A stretch of DNA of 49,990 nt, taken from an uncultured Bacilli bacterium. GTDB lineage: Bacteria > Bacillota_I > Bacilli_A > RF39 > UBA660. The notes below the pieces were generated by a model, which saw only the letters and a program-made list of their open reading frames with translations, did no database searches and had not been told where the DNA came from. Below, piece by piece: positions 33,049 to 41,166 of this stretch (positions within the stretch are counted from its first letter, which is position 1; each line of letters starts with the position of its first letter). The position numbers and the translations under genes were made by a program. The stretch lies in assembly GCA_947632545.1 (NCBI GenBank), contig CANRPP010000006.1, positions 1-49,990 on the forward strand. Direction: 5' to 3'.

Positions 33049-35731
33049 TTTTTATTTCTTTCTCTACATAGCTATAAATTTCTTTTAATTTAGAGATATC
33101 ACTACCTCCACCTGATGCAAATGTAGGACTTCCTCCCCCATTACCTCCTGCTGCAGTAGATGCTTCTTTAATAATAAATCCTGCATTAACAGAAGTTGTA
33201 CTTCTAGCTATAAAATTAATACTATTTTTATTTTTTATATTGGCAAAGAAAACAAAACCTTCACCCATATAATTTACTAAACTATCTGCGATAGCTTTTA
33301 AGTGAGATACTTCCATCGATGTAGTTTCCATAATAAGAGCTTTAATACCATCATAATCTTTAATTTTTTCTTTATAATAATCTAAATTATTTAATACTTT
33401 TTCTAACTTTAATTCATTATATTTCTTTTCAAATACTTTAACTTCGTCTTTTACATAAGAAAGTTCATTTTTATTAAATATAATGTCTTTATAAGAAGTT
33501 GGTTTTGAATTATCAATATCAACATTAAAATCAATAATAATACCTTCACGTCTTGCTTGAGACATCATTTCTTTAACTTTCATTAGTAATTTCATCATTT
33601 CATCATTATAAGGTTTTATAACTTCAAATAACATTTGATTTAATTTGCTACCAGTAGCAGCTTCTATTCTATAAACATTACTACCTTTTGATTCAATATT
33701 ATATATTGCAAATTTATGAATATCAGAAGTATTATTAGCATGAGTACCACCACATAATTCAATAGATTTACCTATTTTTACAACACGAACCATATCGCCA
33801 TACTTTTCACTAAATAGTGCCATTGCACCTAATTCACGTGCCTTATCAATTGGCATTACTTCTGTAGAAACAATAATTTTTTTATTAATATAATCATTAA
33901 CAAAATCTTCAACTTTTATAACTTCTTCATCACTAATTTTTCCTGGATATGTAAAATCAAATCTAAGTCGTTCATCATCGACATAACTTCCTGCTTGTTT
34001 AATATCTTTAGAAATAACAGTTTGAAGCGCTAATTGAAGGATATGTACACTAGAGTGATTGGCTTCTATTAAACGACGTCTATCTTTATCTACTACAATT
34101 TCACAATCATCATTTAGATGAATTTCTCCATCTAATAATCTAATTTTATGAATATGCTGACCATTAGGAGCTTTAAATACATCTACTACTCTAGCCTTGA
34201 AATTCTTACCAATAATCATACCAGTATCACTAACTTGTCCTCCACTTTCTGCATAAAAACAAGTTCTTTTTAAAGCAATATAGCCTGAATGAGTTAATTT
34301 TTTTTCTAAATTATCTTTAGAGAAAATCGCTAAAATATTACTCTTTATTCTATATACACCATATACAAATTTAGAATCTTTTTTAAAATCTAGTAACACC
34401 TTTTTTTGACTTGCCATAGAAGATTTAGATTGAGTATTTTTCTTTGCAAGTTCTCTTTGTTTTTGCATAAGCTTATCAAACTCTTTTTTATCAGTTTTAA
34501 ATCCAGCATCTTGTAAACATTCTAAAGTTAGTTCAAAAGGAAAACCATAAGTATCATATAATCGGAAAGCTTCTTCTCCGCTAATTATTCCATCTGTTGA
34601 ATTTTTCATAGCTTCTTTTAATCTTTTTTCTCCTGCATCAAGTGTTTTTAAGAAAAGTTTTTCTTCTTCTAAAATAATTGTTTCAACAGTAGGTCTTTTT
34701 TCTATTAATACAGGATAAGCATCTTTCATAACATCTACTACATCTGATACTAATTTATACATAAAAGGACCAGTAATACCTAAATATTTACCCATTCTAA
34801 TACTTCTACGAAGTAATCTTCTTAAAACATAACCACGACCAACATTATCAAAATTAGCGCCATCTGATAATGCAAAAACTATAGTTCTTATATGATCCGC
34901 AATTACTTTAAATTCTTTTTGAGACTCATATAGAAATCCTGTTAACTCTTCAATATGCTTAAGTATAGGTTTAAATAAATCTGTATCAAAGTTACTATCA
35001 ACACCTTGAAAGATACAGCACCATCTTTCTAATCCTGCACCTGTATCTATATTTTTATTAGGTAATTCCTTATATTTTTTTCTATCAACATTTGGTTTAG
35101 AATTAAATTGACTAAATACATTATTCCATATTTCTACAAAACGTTCTTGCTCTTCATCATTTTTAAATTTTTCAAAAGCAGTACCATCAGGATCATATTT
35201 TTTACCACGATCAAAGAAAATTTCAGAATCGGGTCCACAAGGTCCTTCTCCAATTTCCCAAAAATTTCCTTCAAGTTTTATAAGATGATCTTCTAAAATA
35301 CCAACTTCTAACCATTTGTTATAAGCATCAACATCATCAGGATAAACTGTAACATAAAGTAATTCATTTGGAATATCAAACCATTCTTTAGATGTTAATA
35401 ATTCATATGCATAACTAATTGCGTCATCTTTAAAATAATCACCTATTGAAAAGTTTCCCATCATTTCAAAAAAAGTTTGATGTCGTTTAGTAACACCTAC
35501 ATTTTCTATATCATTTGTACGAATACATTTTTGAATACTAACAATCCTTTTACTATCAGGAACAACTGTACCATCAAAGTATTTTTTTAAAGGTGTAACA
35601 CCTGCATTAATCCATAGCAAACTATCATCATTTATAGGAATTAGTGGAGCGGATTCAAATACTTTGTGACCCTTACTTGAAAAAAAGTCAAGCCACATTT
35701 TTCTTATTTCATTACTAGTTAATTTTTTCAC
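33038..35731 (-). CDS. alaS: Alanyl-tRNA synthetase
   Basis: AlaRS charges tRNA-Ala and edits Ser/Gly errors. It has 897 residues: the class II core (FFSSKGHKVFESAPLIP, LLWINAGVTPLKKYFDG, RRLLRRSIRMG), the editing domain with the zinc motifs HSSVH (usually HTATH) and CGGTH, and the C-Ala domain ending AAGGNGGGSPTFASGGG. Translation starts at GTG 35731, inside the GTGA that is also the TGA stop of the dNMP kinase gene, with AAGGAGG upstream. The Ala-type T-box leader before the operon fits its control. Confidence 0.97.
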   Translation of the reverse strand: MKKLTSNEIRKMWLDFFSSKGHKVFESAPLIPINDDSLLWINAGVTPLKKYFDGTVVPDSKRIVSIQKCIRTNDIENVGVTKRHQTFFEMMGNFSIGDYFKDDAISYAYELLTSKEWFDIPNELLYVTVYPDDVDAYNKWLEVGILEDHLIKLEGNFWEIGEGPCGPDSEIFFDRGKKYDPDGTAFEKFKNDEEQERFVEIWNNVFSQFNSKPNVDRKKYKELPNKNIDTGAGLERWCCIFQGVDSNFDTDLFKPILKHIEELTGFLYESQKEFKVIADHIRTIVFALSDGANFDNVGRGYVLRRLLRRSIRMGKYLGITGPFMYKLVSDVVDVMKDAYPVLIEKRPTVETIILEEEKLFLKTLDAGEKRLKEAMKNSTDGIISGEEAFRLYDTYGFPFELTLECLQDAGFKTDKKEFDKLMQKQRELAKKNTQSKSSMASQKKVLLDFKKDSKFVYGVYRIKSNILAIFSKDNLEKKLTHSGYIALKRTCFYAESGGQVSDTGMIIGKNFKARVVDVFKAPNGQHIHKIRLLDGEIHLNDDCEIVVDKDRRRLIEANHSSVHILQLALQTVISKDIKQAGSYVDDERLRFDFTYPGKISDEEVIKVEDFVNDYINKKIIVSTEVMPIDKARELGAMALFSEKYGDMVRVVKIGKSIELCGGTHANNTSDIHKFAIYNIESKGSNVYRIEAATGSKLNQMLFEVIKPYNDEMMKLLMKVKEMMSQARREGIIIDFNVDIDNSKPTSYKDIIFNKNELSYVKDEVKVFEKKYNELKLEKVLNNLDYYKEKIKDYDGIKALIMETTSMEVSHLKAIADSLVNYMGEGFVFFANIKNKNSINFIARSTTSVNAGFIIKEASTAAGGNGGGSPTFASGGGSDISKLKEIYSYVEKEIKNEK

Positions 35732-36264
35732 TTTAATTCCTCCTTAACTATTTTCATAGCCTCATTTTCTAAAGTATCTAAATCTTTATTAATAATTTTA
35801 TATTGATAATCGTCATAATCGTCAAGAGCAGTTTCAGTTACATGTTTTTGTTCACTACTTGATAACTCGCTAACAAGATCAGGTCTTTTTATATGCATCT
35901 TTACTGTATCAGGATATACTTTTTTTATAGAATCAAATTCTAGTGGTAATCTAACATCCGCTATAATTGCAATATCATAAAAATTTTCTAAAACTTTTAT
36001 ATCTTGTAATAATCTATCAATGAAAAAATTAGGCATATTCATTTTTTCTCTAATTATATCTGTACCTAAATGTTGAAGTAATGTTCTAGGTTTAGTTTCA
36101 TCATTACCATCCCAACCAAAATAATCTATTGCAAAATGTTTTATATAATTACCTATATGCATAATACAGGTTTTTTTGCCACTTTCTTCAAAGTGTTTTT
36201 GCATAAAACCAGCTAAAGTATCCTTTCCATTTCTAGCTTTTCCACCAATCATATAAATTTTCAT
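35728..36264 (-). CDS. Deoxynucleoside monophosphate kinase-like protein
   Basis: This 178-residue P-loop kinase resembles the phage T4-type dNMP kinase family: P-loop GGKARNGKDT (~7-16), HIGNYIKHFAIDYFGWDGNDETKPRTLLQHLGTD (~36-69), DVRLPLEFDSIKK (~102-114) and a C-terminal core with HVTETALDD. It probably phosphorylates dNMPs for DNA synthesis, though the substrate cannot be read. It is the first gene behind the T-box and overlaps alaS by 4 nt (GTGA), so translation is coupled. Its place in an alanine-controlled operon is unusual. Confidence 0.8.
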   Translation of the reverse strand: MKIYMIGGKARNGKDTLAGFMQKHFEESGKKTCIMHIGNYIKHFAIDYFGWDGNDETKPRTLLQHLGTDIIREKMNMPNFFIDRLLQDIKVLENFYDIAIIADVRLPLEFDSIKKVYPDTVKMHIKRPDLVSELSSSEQKHVTETALDDYDDYQYKIINKDLDTLENEAMKIVKEELK

Positions 36265-36284
36265 AATATCTCCTCTTTCTATAC

Positions 36285-36430
36285 AAATAAAAGACCAACA
36301 ATTAGGAGGACATAAAGCCCGGTACCATCCTAAATTTGGTCTTAATTAGATAACGGTTTCCCTTTTAAACTCTGGAGTAGCTTTTCATAGATTATATATG
36401 TTAATTTTCACCAATCATTAACTCTCTAAA
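36285..36430 (-). promoter_or_regulatory. T-box riboswitch leader, alanine specifier
   Basis: Read on the minus strand, the leader has a short stem I (opening AGAGAG), a specifier GCU followed by A and then ACUCC closing the stem, and the T-box core AGGAUGGUACCGGG. The UGGU in the bulge fits a tRNA end ACCA, and tRNA-Ala has discriminator A. An intrinsic terminator follows: AAGACCAA (36343-36336) pairs with TTGGTCTT (36298-36291), extended by UUAGGA/UCCUAA, then a T-run. Uncharged tRNA-Ala should favour readthrough into the dNMP kinase-alaS-holA operon. Confidence 0.9.
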
Positions 36431-36431
36431 A

Positions 36432-36460
36432 TATATAGAACTATTACTTTTCTCCTTCAA
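36432..36460 (-). promoter_or_regulatory. Possible promoter of the T-box operon
   Basis: On the minus strand TTGAAG (36460-36455), 17-bp spacer, TATATA (36437-36432). The -35 lies in the last codons of the AI-2E gene, and a start just before AGAGAG would fit the T-box leader. Confidence 0.5.
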
Positions 36461-37613
36461 CGTCTAATTCATTTTTTATTTTTTTAACTAATTCTATTTT
36501 TTCATCAATAAATGTAAATATTACTTTAAATGTCGCAATAACAGGTGTTGCAACAATCATACCTATAATACCAAAAAAATGTTCAAAAATCAATAGTCCA
36601 ATCATAATTGTTACAGGATGTAATTTCATTGTATGCCCCATAATTAAAGGTTGATAAAAATTATTTTCCAATAACTGTACAATAACTATTGCAATAATAC
36701 AAAATACTCCAGTAAGTGGCGACATTGTAAAACCAACTAATACAGCAGGTATTGCTCCTATATATGGACCAAAATATGGTATCACATCAGTTAATGCACA
36801 AAATAAAGCAAATACAAGTGGAGCTTCCAATCCAACAATACTAAGACATATACTTTGAGAAATAAAGACTAAAAGCATAACTAATAATACCCCACTAACA
36901 TATCCTCTTAACGAATGATTAACACGACTCATTAATTCAGTTGCATTCTGCTTCCAAGATTTAGGTAAAATCTTTATAAAATGTTCATTAAGTTTATCAA
37001 AATCATATAACATATAAAATCCTATCATAATACCAAGTAAAACAAACATACCACCACTAACAAGTCCTCTAGCAAAATTAATTAATAAATTAGGTATATT
37101 AGTAGTTAAGTTATTTCCAAAGGTTTCTAAATTAGAAAACATTTGAGCCTTAATACCTGCTAAATCTAAATCATGACTACTACTAAAATTATTAACTATA
37201 TCAGAAATAAATTTTTTAGCATCACCAAGTATTCCAGGTATTGCACCTATAAAATCTTTAATCTGATCAGTAAATGATGGAAGTAAAATTACAAAAAGCA
37301 ATGTAAGAGTTCCTAAAAATATTAAATATATAAGTATACAGGCAAGTATTCTTGGCATTTTTTTATTAGTTAAAAATTTAACAACAGGATCAAATAACCA
37401 AGCAATTATTAAACCTATAAAAACAGGTGAAATAACAACTAATAATTCTTTTATAATTTTAAATAAACTTATCGTTTTAATTATACTAAGTATTAATAAT
37501 ATTAAGGCAATTACTGAAAGTGCAAAACCTACATGAAGTATTTTTCTACTAGTAGATATAATATCATTAACACCATCTATATCAATATCTTTATTTTTAT
37601 TTTTCTTAAACAT
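36444..37613 (-). CDS. AI-2E family transporter
   Basis: This 389-residue polytopic protein has about eight membrane helices. The family pattern is clear: GLIIAWLFDPVVKFLTNKKMPR (~68-90), the periplasmic-like helical part, LMSRVNHSLRGYVSGVLLVMLLVFISQSICL, and the signature LTDVIPYFGPYIGAIPAVLVGF (~279-300) with QPLIMGHTMKLHPVTIMIGLLIFEHFFGIIGMIVATP. Members export signals or ions; the substrate here is unknown. It lies upstream of the alaS operon, as yrrI does in B. subtilis. The ATG 37613 follows GGTGA. Confidence 0.92.
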   Translation of the reverse strand: MFKKNKNKDIDIDGVNDIISTSRKILHVGFALSVIALILLILSIIKTISLFKIIKELLVVISPVFIGLIIAWLFDPVVKFLTNKKMPRILACILIYLIFLGTLTLLFVILLPSFTDQIKDFIGAIPGILGDAKKFISDIVNNFSSSHDLDLAGIKAQMFSNLETFGNNLTTNIPNLLINFARGLVSGGMFVLLGIMIGFYMLYDFDKLNEHFIKILPKSWKQNATELMSRVNHSLRGYVSGVLLVMLLVFISQSICLSIVGLEAPLVFALFCALTDVIPYFGPYIGAIPAVLVGFTMSPLTGVFCIIAIVIVQLLENNFYQPLIMGHTMKLHPVTIMIGLLIFEHFFGIIGMIVATPVIATFKVIFTFIDEKIELVKKIKNELDVEGEK

Positions 37614-37745
37614 ATGCCTCACCATCTTAATTATATCATAATTATATGCAATGTAAATTCTACTTTTATAATTTTATTTATATTATACATAATTTTTACT
37701 ATATTATTTTTAATAAATATAAGTTATAATATATTTGGTGATATT

Positions 37746-38324
37746 ATGTATGTTATATCTAATAATTATAATAATGAAATAATTATTAAAAATTCACGTT
37801 TTATTACAATTTTAATAAAAATAAAAAATAAAGAAGAAATAGATAAATGTTTAAGTGATATAAAAATAAAATATCCTAAAGCAGATCATTATTGTTATGG
37901 ATATATTATAGATAATTATAAGAAATCAAGTGATGATAAAGAACCTAGTGGTACTGCAGGTATACCAATTCTAAATGTTTTAGAAAAAGAAAATATAACC
38001 AATATTTTAGCAGTCGTAGTAAGATATTTTGGAGGTATTAAACTAGGAGCTGGAGGTTTAACAAGAGCGTATTCAAAAAGCATAAGAGATTCTATTAAAA
38101 ATGTAAAATTAATCGAGTTAATAAAAGGTAAAAAAATAGAAATAAGTTTTAATTATAATGAACAAAATAAAATAGATTATATTTTAAAAGATTGTGATAT
38201 AATAGATAAAATTTATAATGATGTAATAACATATCAAGTATTAGTTAAAGATGAAATAATAGAAAAATTAAATAACTATAACTATAAAATTATAGAAAAT
38301 ACATATATAGAAAAAAAGAGTTAA
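37746..38324 (+). CDS. YigZ/IMPACT family protein (UPF0029)
   Basis: This 192-residue protein has the N-terminal IMPACT domain: SRFITILIKIKNKEEIDKCLSDIKIKYPKADHYCYGY, then DKEPSGTAGIPILNVLEKENITNILAVVVRYFGGIKLGAGGLTRAYS, the strongest signature. A small C-terminal ferredoxin-like domain follows. The eukaryotic relative regulates translation; the bacterial role is not settled. The ATG 37746 follows GGTGAT; open sequence further upstream overlaps the AI-2E gene and is not coding. A TATAAT at 37725-37730 is a likely -10. Confidence 0.93.
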   Translation: MYVISNNYNNEIIIKNSRFITILIKIKNKEEIDKCLSDIKIKYPKADHYCYGYIIDNYKKSSDDKEPSGTAGIPILNVLEKENITNILAVVVRYFGGIKLGAGGLTRAYSKSIRDSIKNVKLIELIKGKKIEISFNYNEQNKIDYILKDCDIIDKIYNDVITYQVLVKDEIIEKLNNYNYKIIENTYIEKKS

Positions 38325-38340
38325 CCTCTTTTATTTTTTT
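38311..38340. terminator. Bidirectional terminator
   Basis: AAAAGAG (38314-38320) pairs with CTCTTTT (38326-38332), with A-run and T-run flanks, so it works for the convergent YigZ-like and CvpA-like genes. It overlaps the last codons of both. Confidence 0.75.
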
Positions 38341-38996
38341 ATCTTTAACTTTCCTAGTGAAATAATATAATCTAAATCTTCATTACTAATGATATTATAC
38401 TTTTTATACATATCAAGTATTTTTAAATTAATTTTATTCTTATCATATATTTTATCTGTTTTTAGATCATAAATATCTATTATTAAATCATCTACATTAC
38501 CAAAAGACATAGATAATATTTTAGATGAAGTTAATATTTTATTAGTTAAATAAGAATTTTTATATATATCAATATTTTTTAATGGAACAGATAAAACTAC
38601 AAGAATTATAAATATTGTAATATAACCTTCTATTAAACCTAAAATACCTCCAAGTATTTTAGAAGGAATAGTTAAAATAATAGTAACATCTACTAATTTT
38701 TGTAAAATACCTGTAAATTTTAAAACAATTCCAAATATTGCAAATAAAATACTCGCTATAATTACAAAAGCTACTAGCTGATAAATTAATATATTTAAAC
38801 TAACTAAACCATTAAAATTAAAAAAAGGTAGTATTCTGCATAATAATATGCCTAACTTATCTTTTAATAAAAAAGAAATAACATATATTATAATAGTTCC
38901 AAATAACATTACTCCTTCTTTTAAAATACCTCTTTTATAGCCATTAATAAAAGAAAGTCCAAGTAAAAGTATAATTATTATATCAATAATATTCAT
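38331..38996 (-). CDS. CvpA family membrane protein
   Basis: This 221-residue protein has four N-terminal membrane helices in the CvpA pattern (MNIIDIIIILLLGLSFINGYKRGILKEGVMLFG..., then a helix ending in KILGGILGLIEGYI) and a soluble C-terminal tail of about 60 residues. CvpA proteins were linked to colicin V production and to envelope stress; the exact role is unclear. The ATG 38996 follows AGGTGGT. It is divergent from rnhC; in B. subtilis the cvpA-like yshB is also next to rnhC. Confidence 0.85.
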   Translation of the reverse strand: MNIIDIIIILLLGLSFINGYKRGILKEGVMLFGTIIIYVISFLLKDKLGILLCRILPFFNFNGLVSLNILIYQLVAFVIIASILFAIFGIVLKFTGILQKLVDVTIILTIPSKILGGILGLIEGYITIFIILVVLSVPLKNIDIYKNSYLTNKILTSSKILSMSFGNVDDLIIDIYDLKTDKIYDKNKINLKILDMYKKYNIISNEDLDYIISLGKLKIKK

Positions 38997-39012
38997 ATTA
39001 CCACCTGATATA

Positions 39013-39041
39013 ATTATATATGAATTAATTATATTTATCAA
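39013..39041 (-). promoter_or_regulatory. Sigma-A type promoter of the CvpA-like gene
   Basis: On the minus strand TTGATA (39041-39036), 17-bp spacer, TATAAT (39018-39013). Confidence 0.65.
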
Positions 39042-39094
39042 ATAAATAAATTTGTAAAGTAAATCTTTTTATAAAATTAAAAGTACAAAATTTA

Positions 39095-39103
39095 TGCTAT
39101 AAT
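39095..39103 (+). promoter_or_regulatory. Extended -10 promoter of rnhC
   Basis: TGCTATAAT (39095-39103) is an extended -10; no good -35 is present at the usual distance. The rnhC ATG is 17 nt downstream, with GGAGGTG between. Confidence 0.6.
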
Positions 39104-39120
39104 AAAATGGAGGTGTTAAT

Positions 39121-40026
39121 ATGAATGTAGTTATAAGAGTTAATGATGAAATAAAAGAAAAAATGATTGAATATTATAAAGATAAAAAAAGAGATAAAAA
39201 AATTCCTTATGTAGTATTCCAAGCTAAAGATGAAGATACTGTAATTACAATGTATGAATCTGGAAAAGTAATGTTTCAAGGAGTATCAGCTGATGTAGAT
39301 GCTTCTATGTGGGGTATTCTTTCAGAACAAAATAAAGATAAAAATACTACTCCAAAAGAAAATCCGTATCACAATTGTAATTCAGTTGGTTCTGATGAAG
39401 TTGGTACAGGTGATTATTTTGGACCAATTGTTGTAACTGCATCATATGTTACTAAAGATGATGTTGAATTTTTAGATAAATTAGGAGTTGGAGACTCTAA
39501 GAAAATAACCGATGAAAAAATTAAAAAAATTGCACCTGAAATAGCAAAAAGAATTAAATATAGAAGTATTATCTTAAATAATAGTGAATATAATGAAAAA
39601 TATACTAAAGATGTTAATATGAATAAAATTAAAGCAATCATGCATAATAAAGTATTATATCAATTAATTAATGAAGAAAAGCCTAAATATGATTATATAA
39701 TAGTAGATGAATTTGCTAGAGAGCAAAGATATTATAGTTATTTAAATGGTATTGATAAAATCCAAAAAAATATAACATTCATGACTAAAGCAGAAGATAA
39801 AAACCTAGCAGTAGCAGCATCTTCTATAATAAGTAGATATATATTTCTAAAAGAATTTGAAAAAATATGTGATAGTATCAATATACCATTAGTAAAAGGT
39901 GCAGGAAAAGATGTAGATACTATCGGAGAAGAAGTAGTTGAAAAATATGGAGAAGATAAATTAAAAGAAATCGCTAAACTTAATTTTAAAAATACTGAAC
40001 GAATTTTACATACAATGATATATTAA
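39121..40026 (+). CDS. rnhC: Ribonuclease HIII
   Basis: This 301-residue enzyme removes RNA from RNA-DNA hybrids. An N-terminal TBP-like substrate-binding domain (~1-85; FQAKDEDTVITMYESGKVMFQG) is followed by the RNase H fold with GSDEVGTGDYFGPIVVTA (~91-108, the first acidic residues), LGVGDSKKITDEKI, YIIVDEFA, and AEDKNLAVAASSIISRYIFL. These are the class III features, distinct from HII. It ends exactly where the convergent DHHW gene ends, with no base between the stop codons. Confidence 0.95.
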   Translation: MNVVIRVNDEIKEKMIEYYKDKKRDKKIPYVVFQAKDEDTVITMYESGKVMFQGVSADVDASMWGILSEQNKDKNTTPKENPYHNCNSVGSDEVGTGDYFGPIVVTASYVTKDDVEFLDKLGVGDSKKITDEKIKKIAPEIAKRIKYRSIILNNSEYNEKYTKDVNMNKIKAIMHNKVLYQLINEEKPKYDYIIVDEFAREQRYYSYLNGIDKIQKNITFMTKAEDKNLAVAASSIISRYIFLKEFEKICDSINIPLVKGAGKDVDTIGEEVVEKYGEDKLKEIAKLNFKNTERILHTMIY

Positions 40027-41166
40027 TTAAAAATTTAATTTATCTAAATCTTCATTTAATGATATATCAGCCATATATATAACACAATCTGGATTAGAAT
40101 TTTTAATATATTCTTTAATATTTTCACTAAAGTTACCATTTTGTGTTCTAATATCAATTGCATCAAAGTTTCCTATTGATAAAGATAAATATGGAGCTAA
40201 ACTATAAAACATTGAATCGTATATAAACAAAATTTTTGGTGTCTGATTTAGATCATTATTTTTTATACTTATATTAGGTTGCATTCCTCCTATTTGATAC
40301 ACATAAGGTTGGTGTGTTGATAGAGAATATTGGTTAACATCATATAATGTATTTAAAAAACTTCCAGATACAGTAGTCCTATCTTTTCCATAATATACAG
40401 TATAATTAGGAGATTTATTTGGTACATAAATAGTAAAATCATCAAATGAGTCACTAGATTGCCCTAGTAGCCTACCATAATAACCATAATAAGAATTTTT
40501 ATATACAATTTTATGAAAATTATTATAATTTAATGCACTTGTATCAAAATGATAATCATAGGTATTATTCAAACAATCAATCATCTTTTTTGCAAAATAT
40601 AATGAAGTTTTTGAAGTCCAATGATAATCTAATTTATAATACAAATCTTCTCTTTTGTTATCATCATTTTCTAAAAGAAAATTACCAATTATAAAATTTA
40701 TTTTTTCCTTATTTAAATTATCATAAATAACTGATTCTTTTGAAAAATGATAATCAAAAGAATAATAGTTTAATACATCTCTATAAAAGTATTCTTTTTT
40801 AGGAGTTTCAATATATAAAAACTTTATATTATTATCAGTCAAATATTTATTAAGCTTTATTAATTTTTTGGAAACACGTTGTGAATTATTAATATTTAAA
40901 TCAGTAAAGTGTAAGATATTTTGATCAGAATATTTATAATAATAATCATATATTTTACCACTATGTTTAATAGTAAGTCTTTTATTAATTTTTGAATTTA
41001 TATATGAATTTAATGATATTATTCTATCATAAAATGGAAAATATTCATTACTATCCTTATTAAGATTCTTTTCATAGTTACAAACTAAATTGACAATATA
41101 ACCAATTGAAAATACAAAATATACAAATATTAAGATAACAATTATTCCTTTATTTAATTTTTTCAT
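40027..41166 (-). CDS. DHHW/AlgX-like SGNH protein, probable glycan O-acylation
   Basis: This 379-residue protein has one N-terminal membrane anchor (~8-30) and an extracytoplasmic SGNH-like domain. The DHHW-type motif DYHW is at 180-183, and the nucleophile-type Asp-Ser (IYDSMFYSLAPYLS) at 317-318. The family includes AlgX/AlgJ and DltD-like partners of MBOAT proteins, which pass acyl groups onto polysaccharides outside the membrane. The ATG 41166 lies inside the end of the preceding gene (17-nt overlap) after GGAGTGAT. It is the last gene of the acylation locus. Confidence 0.82.
   Translation of the reverse strand: MKKLNKGIIVILIFVYFVFSIGYIVNLVCNYEKNLNKDSNEYFPFYDRIISLNSYINSKINKRLTIKHSGKIYDYYYKYSDQNILHFTDLNINNSQRVSKKLIKLNKYLTDNNIKFLYIETPKKEYFYRDVLNYYSFDYHFSKESVIYDNLNKEKINFIIGNFLLENDDNKREDLYYKLDYHWTSKTSLYFAKKMIDCLNNTYDYHFDTSALNYNNFHKIVYKNSYYGYYGRLLGQSSDSFDDFTIYVPNKSPNYTVYYGKDRTTVSGSFLNTLYDVNQYSLSTHQPYVYQIGGMQPNISIKNNDLNQTPKILFIYDSMFYSLAPYLSLSIGNFDAIDIRTQNGNFSENIKEYIKNSNPDCVIYMADISLNEDLDKLNF

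Noticed and set aside
37533-37745. Upstream extension of the YigZ-like gene by about 70 residues
   Set aside because: It overlaps the start of the divergent AI-2E gene and lacks a ribosome binding site; the IMPACT domain begins right after ATG 37746.
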